Source: Carnegiea gigantea
Lineage: Eukaryota; Streptophyta; Magnoliopsida; Caryophyllales; Cactaceae
Direction of reading: 5' to 3'
DNA length: 64,000 nucleotides
Assembly (NCBI GenBank): GCA_029747015.1
Contig: JAKOGI010000120.1
Location: 496,001-560,000 of the forward strand
A program made the position numbers and the translations under genes. Positions 40,441 through 51,622 of this stretch are shown here, one piece after another. Below the pieces are notes generated by a model. The model saw nothing but the letters and a program-made list of their open reading frames with translations. It was not told the origin of the DNA and ran no database searches. Positions within the stretch are counted from its first letter, which is position 1, and every line of letters begins with the position of its first letter.

Positions 40441-43400
40441 ATGGATCGTCTTCGGCCGAGGGAGAGAAAGGTTTTTTCTGGCTTTATGGATGCCGAGGTA
40501 AACATTTTTTCATCTGGGTATACTTTATTTTGCATTTTCTGTTCTGGGTTTGGTTGATTTTGACTGGGTTTGGTTTAATGCGAAGGTTCCCTGAATTCCC
40601 TGAGCGTGCATTTTGATCTTTTGAGAAGAGGGTGTGAGACAGTTCTCGTAATGTTAATCTGTTACACTGAAGTGTTTAATGTGGTTAGCTTGTGTTCAGT
40701 GTTTTGATTTCATATATTAAGTGAGGAATCTCTTGTTTGATAGTGCTTTTAGGGGCTCTGGCCTTTGCTACATTGTCTTGTTGTCTGTAATGATAATGCG
40801 CTAGTTATTCCCTGCCATTCCCATTCAAAGAATTAGCGAATTTGACAATGTTCATGTGAAATAGGTTGATTAAATTTTTAGAGTCCGCACGAGATATTGA
40901 ATTTGGGCAGACATTGATCAGCCTACCTGAAAGCAAACCAAAGAAGACCGACGAAGATGCCATTGTTTTTGGATCAAAATGTCGCACTGTTAGGTTTAGA
41001 GGTCGCCCTTTGTGGACATTTGTGGCTCTGCTGAAGCAATTTGGTTTTTCAAAAATATATTATTAGGTTTTGTGGACCTAGTTTATGAGGTGTTAAATTG
41101 ATTCATTTGCCACGCATCTAGGAGCATGGTAAACAGAATTGTGGAGAACATAAACAATTTCATGCAATTGTATGATCTGTGGAACATTTGACCTAATTCC
41201 ATGTCTGGAAATTGATTGATCATACCAACTCACTTTTTATCATAGATTTGGTAGCGCATTTTGTGCTAAGTAACATCCACTGAACTTCAATGAGGTGTTT
41301 CATCGGCCCCTACTCAATTCTCTGCCTACAGAAGTCTTAGAAACTCACGCTAGTGTGTACCGTAGTTGACTTTCCACTGTGAAGGCTCTTAAGCAAGCTA
41401 TTTGGCATCAGACAAAACTGTTTTTGATTTGTGATTTTGTGTTCTTTCTCAATGGCTGAGTTTTAACTTTAAAGCTATGCTCTGCTCCTTATCTTGGTAC
41501 CCTCATGCTTTTGTGGTGCCACTAGGAGATGCGTCATTGGTGAGTGGTGACTATGTTAAACAACCTATAGGATTGTCCAATGTCTCATTCGTTAAGTTTG
41601 ATTCTGATCCGTGTTCTCATCTCAAGTGGAGACAATATCAAACATATGTTCTTTTGTGGGGAAGTCTTGTCTCCTAGGAATGAATTCCTCAGTCTATGAG
41701 AAACTGTCCTTGCCAATTTTCATTTACAAGGATCAGATGCAGAGAGTTTTGATACTTCTATTCCCGGCTTCTTTTCATTTTCTGTTTTTTCTTAACTCGT
41801 TTTGATACACAAAATTGCTCTTTGGGTCTCATGACAACATACTAATTAAATATGAGATGTTCCCCTTTTTTAGGAAGAGTGGGAGACTCAAGCTTCAGAA
41901 TTTTCGTAGAGCAAACTGGTATCAACTGAATGATTATCCCTGTGGTTATCTGAATGTGTTTCGTTCAATGATATGCATCCTCTCTGTTCTGCTTGCTGTG
42001 TGTCTTTATTAGCATATTTCATGTATAGTGCCTGAAATTTCGATGAGCCAAAAATGAGCATAGTTAAAATTATACAAGAAAATGTTATAACATTCTATGG
42101 AGGGTCATTATTTATCTCCTTAGTTGATGGCCGATACCCTCTTACCCTATGGATTTTGTTGTCAATTGACATGGAGACCAATGGTTATCAATGATCATTG
42201 GTGTATTGGATGGAGTAATATTAATATTGCTGTGGGATTGTGTTGCTTTGATGTAAATTAGTGATTGAATAGCTGATCCCCAAATCTATGATGACAGGTT
42301 GAGAAGCTGGAGAAGCTGTTCACAGAATATGGGGAACAATCACTAAATCGAGGTTTTTGTCTAAAAGTTGCACAAAGTTTTAGGTAACTCCCGACAAATG
42401 CTGGAATGCATGCATGGTGATCTATGATCTCTTAACTGGATTTTATGTATATGCAGTCGCTCTGCTGGACGGGCTGGAAAACCACTCGTAAAGTGGCATG
42501 ATGTATTGCTTCCATCTAATTTTCAATGGGCCTTCTAATTCCTGTTATTTGCCCAAGTGCCTTTTTTATTGTTTCTGTATGTTGTTCTCACTTTGGCCTC
42601 TGAGCTTTAGGTGCAAAATTGGTTCCAAAACAGACAGCAAAGTGTTCCAGTTAAATCAACTCCACCATTAATCCAGCAAAAGGAACTTACTCCTCCACCT
42701 GATGTCTCAAAAGTTTTGGCTATTCATCGAGATGCTTTTGACCAAAAGAAGGCTAGTGAACCTAACGAAGTGGCCAGAGGTACTATAGTTCGTCATATAG
42801 ACCCGAGTACAGTCTTCATGTTTTTATTTTTGGATCTTACCTCCGTGGCTCTGGCTAATATGGTCCATAGCTACTCTTTCTGAATTAATGGTATGAAAAG
42901 GTGAGCTTTATTGGTCTCTTGTAAATGTCATTTGGCTCTCTCTCCATTGTTTTTTATGAGTAATGTGCTATATTTGAATCATACAGCTAGGACTGTATGA
43001 ACCCAGGCTGGTTGTTGGGGCTTCTTTCACTTGTTCCTTTTAGTTCCTATTTTGGCTCTTTCCATGCTTTTCACTGTTGGTCACTAGTTACTACATGAGT
43101 TTGCTTTTAGGTATTTCACTTGAAGTTGAAGAAAGGTCTTTGCTTTTCAGTTGCCTTGCACATCTCACTACAATGGATCTAGGCTATTCACTTATGTTAC
43201 TTTGGCTTGTGTAAAAGTGTTGACATGTGCAGGCATTGGACCCCACCCAATCTCTCTGAAAAGTTTGCATGTTTTTGGTCTAAAATGAAGTGTCAATGGT
43301 CTATATCCAAGTCAAAATATGAGGTGTCTCACATGGTGCATGAGGTGATGTCAAGTATGTGATAACATAGCTTTCAATATCTGTGTCCTTTCAGTGCTTA

Positions 43401-45312
43401 ACTTGTTTCTAGGTTACCTCCTCATTAGGCCATCTTCCGTGTGAAAAGTGCATTTTCTTGGTTTATAGCTCTCATCCGGTATTTATGCTGTGAGCTCTCT
43501 CAAGGTCTTGTCGTTATATGAAGTTCTCTTTTTGCCTAACTTTCTTGTCCTCATTTAGGAGGAAGGGAGAAGATACTGGATTTATCAGAGTTAGAGTTTG
43601 AAGCTAGATCATCAAGGGATGGAGCATGGTAAGTACAGATATAAAGGAGAGAGCTGGGTTGTGTTACTTGATGCACAGGGTTCGTTTGCTGCTTTCCCCA
43701 TCTCTTTTGAGTCCATTTGATTCTCTGTTTACTGAATACATAATGCCCTTGCAATTGAGATTCCCATGAATTAACAGTTGTGTTAATACATCAGAGAGCT
43801 TGGATGAAATTTAGCTAAATCTAAGTCAAAGCTCTTGCTATATATTGTTTGCCGTTGCTGTAAAAGCAGTTTCTCTTGGTATATATAAGCTAAAATTGGG
43901 GCAATGATTCGTATTGCTGTTAATTCTTGGGACAGCTCTTCAGTAAAGTGTCAATAACATGCAAAACATATTTTTGAAAACTATTTTTCTCATCTACTAT
44001 TCTGTCTCTGTCTTCCCATTGTGAAAGTGTACCCTAGATTTCTGTGAACCCCTATTGTTAACAAAATACTAGACGATGAGAAAAATTATTGTTGAAATCC
44101 ACTCATTTTATTCGCTGGGACATATAGAGCTGCAGCCTGCATGGCCTACATGTAGTATTTGTTGTTCTTACCTTGATCCTTTTGGTTCTCATATCTCCTT
44201 GATTGCTGTACAGGTATGATGTTGAGAGATTCCTCACCCACAGATTTGTGAGCTCAGGTGAAGCTGTAAGTCACCATAATATGTTGTTGGGCTGGTAGTC
44301 ATATTAGCTGGAACAAAGGCCTCCCCCCCCCCCCCCCCCCCAAAAAAAATATCTGCAGCAGAAAGGACAAATGGGATTCATGAGCTTGGAATATGTTTCT
44401 TGCATTTTATGATTCTATCAAATGGATGGTTAATGACTCTAGTCATCTTTTATCCTCCGGACCTTCGAATAGTGTAAAAACTGACAAAATTCTCATAAAA
44501 TAACAAAATTCTCATAAAATAACTGGAGTCCAACACTTGGATCTATATCCATCATGTAACACTTGTACCCAAGGACTTGGAAGATGGTTGGCAAGGATCT
44601 TTTCATAAGTTGAATGTCGTACATATGCCTTACAATCCAGGAAGTACTTGTGAGGTTTGTCGGATTTGGGGCCGAAGAGGATGAGTGGGTTAATGTGAAG
44701 AATGATGTGCGAGAGCGGTCAATACCTTTAGAGAACTGGGAGTGTCAAAAAGTCAAACCCGGAGATGTCATGCTCTGCCTTCAGGTAACTAAGAAACTGT
44801 ATCATTTCTTATTTCATTCTTGTCATGGTTTGTGGCATGTTTTTACGTTCAGCTTACCATTGAGCAGGAAAGAAAAGACCAGGCAATATACTATGATGCC
44901 CATGTTCTGGAAATCCAAAGGAAGATGCATGATATTCGAGGCTGTAGGTGCATCTTCTTGATTCAGTACAACCATGATAAGACCGAGGTAACCGCAATTT
45001 ATGAGTCATTGTTGGGGCCTATTCTCTTTGTTATAGAATCTCTGCCATTCTCTTTTGTTTATTAAAAAAAAGTCGATGAATTAAAACATGGGATCTGAGT
45101 TCTAAGTAAATCCCGAAAATTAAGATTGTGCAACAAATAAATGGGAGAAGATATAGATAAATCTACATAGATATCAATCTAAAATCTGAAGAAATCTGGA
45201 TTACGGTTATTAATACCTGTGTTTATCTGATGCTACAATAATAGTGTGATTATTGTCCTACTTTTTTAAACAGGAAAAGGTTCGACTGAGGAGATTATGT
45301 CAAAGGCCATAG
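40441..45312 (+). CDS. SHH1: SAWADEE homeodomain homologue (SHH1/DTF1-like)
   Basis: SHH1 reads histone H3 marks (K9 methylation with unmethylated K4) and recruits RNA polymerase IV in RNA-directed DNA methylation. Nine exons: 40441-40497, 42298-42383, 42457-42502, 42611-42779, 43559-43628, 44214-44265, 44641-44784, 44868-44987, 45274-45312. All are GT/AG, and 261 codons give 260 aa, close to Arabidopsis SHH1. The start [19 protein letters not shown] leads into a homeodomain ([34 protein letters not shown]). The SAWADEE domain starts at about residue 120 ([40 protein letters not shown]). Its zinc site is likely Cys206, His220, Cys234 and Cys236. The protein ends QRP. Intron 1 is 1.8 kb; intron 6 has a C19-A8 tract. 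The length favours SHH1 over the longer SHH2. Confidence 0.93.
44323..44349 (+). repeat. C19-A8 homopolymer tract in SHH1 intron 6
   Basis: Nineteen C followed directly by eight A, between exons 44214-44265 and 44641-44784. Confidence 0.85.
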
Positions 45313-45926
45313 ATTTGAAGACCTAGAAATGTCATTTTTGATGATGCATACTTTGCAAGAAGTCCAAGCAAAGCCATGTGGAATCCGCGTAAATCCAGAG
45401 ATAATTATCCCGGAAGACAGAATTATGTTTCTAATATAAATGAGTGCCACATGAACCCTATTTGCAACTGTTAATGGAATTCAAGTTTTTGTGGAACTCA
45501 ATTCATAGATGTTTTGTGGCCATTAGGCTCTGCAAGACGTCTGGGATAGCAGTAGAAAGGTTGCAACTAAAAAGCATCACTAGCATGGGGTCAATTTTGT
45601 ACATCTTTAGCATTCTGATGATTGTGTAATTGGGATGCTCGACTTTCTATTCATAAATATAACATCCTTGAGGTCTCTTCTTTGAATGTGTTCGTATCCT
45701 TCTCAACGAGAACGATGTTTCAGGAATTACACTTGAATCTGTCCAGTAGGCTGCTATTGAACCATTATGAAGTGATCGATTTCGATATGACAATATACTG
45801 CATGCGGAAGTTAGATCCAAAACCATGGTGAGGCAAAATGTTTATAACATGTCAAGGAACGATCCATGCCATTGAGAGCAGGCCTAAACTCAACAAATTA
45901 CAAGGAAAGCCACATCAACTTAGAAT
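45313..45926. other. SHH1 3' UTR and spacer
   Basis: Likely 3' UTR of the SHH1-like gene followed by spacer. Short open frames here show no family resemblance. Confidence 0.45.
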
Positions 45927-46335
45927 TAGGCTATGTTCGGCAACAGCGTTTTGGATAGCGTTTAGCATTTTGACTAGGTCAATACACTAATTAGGTAATT
46001 TTTAGTATTCAGTAAACTAGTGTTTTGACTAGCATTTCAAGTAGCGTTTAGCGTTTTAAGTAGTATTTTTAAAAAGCTAATAGTATTAACGTTTGACATT
46101 TAAAAGTAGCGTTTTCTATTTTTTAACCAAAAAATATCCTTTAAAAATTTTATCTTTGGAAATTATTTATATCCTTTAACAACTAAATTTACCGAACACA
46201 TTAGTTTGAACCGCTAATCTAAACAGCTATTCGTTAATAACTAAATTAGAAACGCTATCTGCTATCTAAACAACAATCCGCTATCTGAACCGCTATCCGC
46301 CACATAAACAACTAATATTGTCGAACAAGGCCTTA
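45927..46335. mobile_element. hAT-like MITE (TAGGCTATGTTCGGCAA termini)
   Basis: The left end TAGGCTATGTTCGGCAACAG matches the right end read on the minus strand (TAAGGCCTTGTTCGACAA). The core has many AGCGTTT, AGCGTTTAG and CCGCTATC words in opposite orientations. The 409-bp size and the termini fit plant hAT MITEs. No clear 8-bp duplication is seen. Confidence 0.6.
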
Positions 46336-47022
46336 GCCTACTAATGGAATGTGTGGCACAAGAAATCATTCCTGATGGTTGATATTCAAAATAGTTGTTT
46401 GGATGCATACAACTGCAATTACCATGCAGATGAATTTATTATTGAACCAACAGTAATTCAACTCTAGTGAAATGAATTATCCAAGATGAAAAAAAAAAAA
46501 AGTCATAATTGCCTTGTGAGGAGGGTTTAATACCTACGATTAGCAAGAACTTCGGAAGTTAGTACTTCATGTACACTCAGAAAAGGGGAATCCCGATAGG
46601 GTTTGCTTTGCATAACTGAGTTCCCAAGATGTCCCGCTTGATTCTATTATTATTTTTTTAATTAATTAATAGGCTTAAAAAGGTAACAAAAATCATTCTC
46701 AATAAAAAGCAAATGAAACCTAAATAGATGACAGAGTACAGACCAAATCCCTAAGGAGTTGTATGGGCTGCAGTCACCAAAAGATGACTACTACTGCCAA
46801 CACCAAACCAAACAGACAACATATATATAAACAAAACAAACATTCTAAATTTTTGACAGAAGTATCATTCTCAAAAAATTTCTTGATTAGTCAGTTCTGT
46901 TTTTTTTTTGGATAATAAAAAGGAGTCAGTTAACTACAAATGAAGGATTTTCTTTTTTCAAAAAAGTTTTAATAACATTAACTGCAATTCCAAAGATTTT
47001 CCTTCCAAATATAAAAAGATAA
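46336..47022. other. AT-rich spacer
   Basis: No gene seen. It contains A-runs and ends at the 9-bp duplication TGCCCAATA (47023-47031) that borders the Mutator-like element. Confidence 0.45.
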
Positions 47023-47031
47023 TGCCCAATA

Positions 47032-47088
47032 CGTAAATTATTACGTACAACCAGATGGACAACTCAATTATCCACCCGAGCCCACAAA
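47032..47088 (+). repeat. Left terminal inverted repeat of the MULE
   Basis: Starts CGTAAATTATTACGTACAAC, includes CCAGATGGACAACTCAATT and ends GAGCCCACAAA. It pairs with 49348-49405. Confidence 0.65.
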
Positions 47089-47459
47089 CAGCGATTTTGA
47101 GTCATCCAACTGCCGAGTCCTAGGCTTTTTTTTTTTAAAAAAAAAAATCATTCTCCTCAATTTTTTAAAATTGCGGTTTTCATTCTCCCCATTGTTCGAT
47201 TACTCTTCGCTGCTTCGATTGCTCTTCGCTGCTTCGATTGCTTTAATGTTCAGTAATTATTGAATGGTTGGGTTTGATCTTAACGTCGCTATTGATGTTG
47301 AATCCTTATAAAACAGGAATTGTTCGTCAAGTTTGATAGTGCTTTTTCGATCTCTGTTTTTGTTTTTGGGATTGGAAGTTGTGCTCGTTAGTTTTGCATC
47401 TTGATGAGTTAGTTTCGATATTTTTGAACTGGATTGCATTATGTAAATTTTGGTTTGCG

Positions 47460-48030
47460 ACATATGAGAAACGATAGCTCACCACTATGAGTTATGTGCT
47501 CACTAAATATAGTCGTTGGCTCACTTAAGGTATACATTTAGTTCGCTATAAAAAATATGTTATCCTATGCTGCAGAGCAGTTTTTGCTCATTAAAAGAAA
47601 TGTTTGGCTCATTAGGATTGACCTGTGTGCTCAACGATATTGCATTATAACTCACCACAAATGTTATGGTTGTTTTTTCAGATGATATTTTCATTGTTGC
47701 TATGTACATATGAGAAATAACAGCTCACCAATATGAGCTATGTGCTCACTAAATATAGTCGTTGGCGCACTAAAGAAATACATTTAGCTCACTTGTATTG
47801 AGCTTGTATTCAGCAATCATAAATCAATTCTCTGCTCACCAAATATAATCACTATAATTAATCTTATGCATAACAGAGAAAACAATAGCTCACTGTAAAA
47901 AATCTATTGCCTTGCACCACAGAGCATTTCTGCTCACTAACACAAGCGTTTGGTTCACTAGAATGAAGATTGTGCTCACCAATTATGTATTATAACTCAC
48001 CACAAAAATTATGTTGTTTTTGCAGATGAT
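47460..48030 (+). repeat. Direct duplication in the left arm of the MULE
   Basis: ACATATGAGAAA, TATGTGCTCACTAAATATAG and TCGTTGG recur 246 bp apart (from 47460 and 47706). TTTGGCTCATTAG and its follow-on (TATAACTCACCACAAA, TTTTTTCAGATGATA) recur about 346 bp apart. The second unit carries roughly 100 extra bases. Confidence 0.7.
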
Positions 48031-48649
48031 ACTTCATTTTTCATATCTATATTAGATCGTTCTGTTGCTGAGGCTGTTGATGTTGATTATTATGTTAGAA
48101 TTTTGTGTAATCCTACTAATATTTCAAAAGGCAAAGGCGCATTCGTAAGCTGTATAATATATTTAATGAGCAATACAATATTAGTAAGAAATATTTATAT
48201 TATCTTTTATTATGACATAAGTGCATGAGTATTATACATATTTAGTTAGTATAATACAAATATAGTCCAACTCACTAAAAGTATGTCATAGTTCACTAAA
48301 TATAAGTCATAGCTCACTAAAAGACGAATATATCATACCTTAGAATATGAACAAAAAAGTATATGTGCTAACTAAAATTGTTTGTTCACTCATTTTTTAT
48401 TATGAATGATTAGTATTCCGCGCTAAATCATATTGGTCACAAAATATATTTATAACTCACCAAATTTCTATCATAACTCACTAAATAAATCGCATAGCTC
48501 ACTAGAAAGAATAGTATAGATAACCAGCAAATAATATTGTGAAGTTCTTAGGTTATGTTACAACTCAATCATTTTTTACTCTGCCATAAGGATGTTTGTA
48601 TTATATTTTGTGAATATAATAGAAATGTAGTGAATTAATTAAATATAGT

Positions 48650-49403
48650 CAACTCACTAAATATATGCCATACCTCACTAAATATATGCCATAGCTCAGT
48701 AAAAAAAATATAGAGAATTAGAATATAGTTTAGTGAGTTTCAAATGCACAATAACACTTTTTTTTTTAGTACAATAGCACATTTTAATAAGTTACATAGT
48801 ATTTTTACTAAGTGAAACCTAGAATACATAAGATGCATTGAATTGATCTATCCGCTCACTAAAAGTATGTATTAGCTCACTAAAACTGTATCTCAACTCA
48901 CTAAGTATTGTAGTGAGCTATATATTTTTAGTGAGCTGAAATTTGATTGTACAATGGGTTCTGTACAACCGGTTGTATGATATACCAACTCAGTAAATAA
49001 ATATCATAGTTCACTAAAAAAAATATCGACAACTAGAATATAATTTAGTGAGTTTCAGATTCACAATAACACTTTTTTAGTACAGTAGCACATTTAATAT
49101 GTTATATAGCATTTTCACTAAGTGAAACTTGAGTACATAAGATACATTAGTTTCGGTATATCTGCTCACTAAAAGTGCGTATTAGCTCACTAAAATTGTG
49201 TTTCAACTCACTAAAATATTTTAGTGAGCTGTACATTATTTTTAGTGAGCGAAACTGGATGCACAGAAGCATATTTTAGTGAGCTATAGGGCATTTTTAG
49301 TGAGCCGAAATCCGGCGGTTTTCTTTGTATTTTGTACGTGGGGGCAATTTGTGGGCCCAGTTGTACAATTGCATTTGTACAACCAGATGGACGATATAAC
49401 AAC
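48650..49403 (+). repeat. Direct duplication in the right arm of the MULE
   Basis: A block with TTAGTGAGTTTCA, CACAATAACACTTTTTT, ACATAAGAT and TATTAGCTCACTAAAA is repeated with a 310-bp period (48855 against 49165). Each copy ends in a GTACAACC-GATATA-ACAACT-like segment (48962-48989 and 49376-49403), so the terminus itself seems to have been duplicated. Confidence 0.7.
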
Positions 49404-49405
49404 TG
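49348..49405 (-). repeat. Right terminal inverted repeat of the MULE
   Basis: On the minus strand it starts CAGTTGTTATATCGTCCATC, continues TGGTTGTACAAATGCAATT and ends TGGGCCCACAAA. On the + strand it also holds GTACAACCAGATGGAC, which occurs in the same orientation at about 47044 in the left end. Confidence 0.65.
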
Positions 49406-49414
49406 TGCCCAATA

Positions 49415-51622
49415 ATGCTGAAACATTATGTTGTCCTACTTTTGATCAAAAAAGTTATATTACATACGATTTATAATATTACTAAAAATGGAGTATCGTG
49501 TTCTAATAAAATAAATGTACCAATTATGGAAAATTCATTTTGCGTACTTAGTTTGCCATTTTTACCAAATTTTTGGCTCCTAATATAGAATATTATAAAA
49601 ACACAGAGTCACATACAGAAACTTTTACGTTATATATCTTATGTACCATAAAAATATACCAAGCAAGGATTCAAAATGCCTTTTCGGCCGCGATTGATAT
49701 TTCTTTCGCTCTAATGAGGAAATCGCATTCTATATTGCGGCGAAATCTCGATTCAGCCAACTCAAAAACCTTTTTGATTCGGCCGTTTCATTACGAATCG
49801 GCCACATTTTGAATCCATGCTACCAAGAAATAAATCTCGAGAGTCCAAAGATGACACCAAAAGAAGCTGGGGCAATCGTCTTCACTAGCCTGATACTTCA
49901 CTGCTTACTAATGCCTTCATTGTAAAGTTATGTCGACTTCAACCAACTTTGACCATTAATTTTAATTATAAGAACATAATTTACCCAAAAAAAAAAATTT
50001 CTAATAACAACAGTTATGAGAAGCATTCCTAATGAGAGTGATCATACATTGTGAAACGATATAATTCATCGTCAAAATTTATCGAAGGGGAGGTTTTGTT
50101 TTTTTTTTTTTGGGCTTTCTTCTGGAACGAAAGTAGTAACATACTTTCAGACTCTTTCTTACTCCAATTTTGTGATAAATTAACAGTCAAAATTTATCAA
50201 GCAGAAATTCATCAATATTGTTTATAATAACAATCATAAGAAAGTAACTATTATACTTTGATACTCTAGTTTTAAATTACTTCCAATTTGGGGCGAGTGG
50301 CAACTCTTTTTCACCATTACTTTTCAATTCAACCAAAAATGGCTTTGCATGCCTTTCATTTCTCTCACTCCTATTAGCTCTTCTCTACCGATTGCCAAAC
50401 ACCACAGTAAACGAGACCCCAATTCAATTGCAATTCATATTATAGACATTGCCCGGGACGAGGCAGACAATCAACCTCCTTCAGTGCTATCGCTGCCAAG
50501 AGACATTGTATCACAAACCAGATGAATGAAACTGTAACAAAGATTTGACTCGAATCTATCAAGTTGGACAGCAAAAACTAATCACAAAATGACCAGTTTC
50601 TCATAAGCTAGTACACTCCTCACCGAGGTTAGATCCAAAACAATGGCCAGACCGAGACCCCAGAGCATCTGGTATGCCATACAAGGGACGTGTTTATCAT
50701 GTAACACTCCTTATCAAGGACGGTGCTTCATCTGGAATGGCATATAACGGGGAAATCAAATACATGGATTGATAATCATGTACTCTATGAAACTATGGCC
50801 AGCATAAATCTTGAAAGTCAATGACTATTAAGTAAAACGCTATCATTGATAACATTCAATAACAAACTATCACAGTTTCAACTCCAGCCATCACAGCAGA
50901 ACCACTTCATTTTTGAAAGGGGGTAACCAAAATACCTCTTGCGAGCATGAACTGTGGCCAAATCAGTGTCAAATCTACATATATCAAGCAAAAAGCAAGA
51001 ATATACGTGCAAGCAGACAATACAGAGTCTAGAGCAAAGACATAGGTCAGATTGAATCTGAGCAAGCACATGCTACAGATGCCAGTGTAAAGAGAAAAGG
51101 CCAGATGAATTTACGCATTACAATAATATGAAGAACGTTTTGGGAGCAAAACTAGTTAACATTATGAAATATAACAATAATTCATCTTCAAAGAAGTCAC
51201 ATCTATAATTAGAACAAAGAAAAAGGCACGTTCAAGATATTGCCAGTGACTACAAAAGGGTCCAGGCCCTTGGATACTCTATTAAGTGCACGTTACCCAA
51301 AAAGTTCCAATAAAAATGATGACCAGTGCCTGCATCAATGAAGTACTTAAACTCAGGGACTATACAAGATCATCAGACTGCCTCCATCCCATTGGATATG
51401 AAATTTCATAGACACTATCCTATCAATTAACAAAACAGATGCAGTGCACAGGCATCAACAGCAAACTATGACAATATGACGACTAAGTTTCTCATACACA
51501 GAGACGCCAATTGGCACAGCAACCTTCCCTGGAGGCTTCCTTTACTGGCAGGACAAGCTTCCAAAAGAAAGAGTTAGTATTGCCAGTCTTCAATTAGCAC
51601 TCTTGGGAAGAATGTTAGCAGC
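49415..51622. other. Intergenic DNA and 3' flank of the MUT9-like kinase
   Basis: No gene is supported. AT-rich DNA lies up to about 50300. From about 50480 to 51622 the sequence is less AT-rich, and its right end probably includes the 3' UTR of the minus-strand kinase. Confidence 0.45.

Larger units (their letters stand above)
47032..49405. mobile_element. Non-autonomous Mutator-like element with CTCACTAA arrays
   Basis: A 2374-bp element is flanked by the perfect 9-bp duplication TGCCCAATA (47023-47031 and 49406-49414); nine bases is the Mutator-superfamily hallmark. Its ends form inverted repeats of about 57 bp with roughly 60% identity and one gap, best conserved in the inner CAATT and GCCCACAAA blocks. 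No transposase frame is present. The interior is AT-rich and dominated by CTCACTAA in both orientations, plus internal direct duplications. A short stretch near 47270 reads GFDLNVAIDVES in one frame, perhaps a scrap of a FAR1/MULE-like protein. Confidence 0.75.

Noticed and set aside
40805..41066. Open frames inside SHH1 intron 1
   Set aside because: No recognisable domain, and the SHH1 splice pattern skips the region with a continuous frame.
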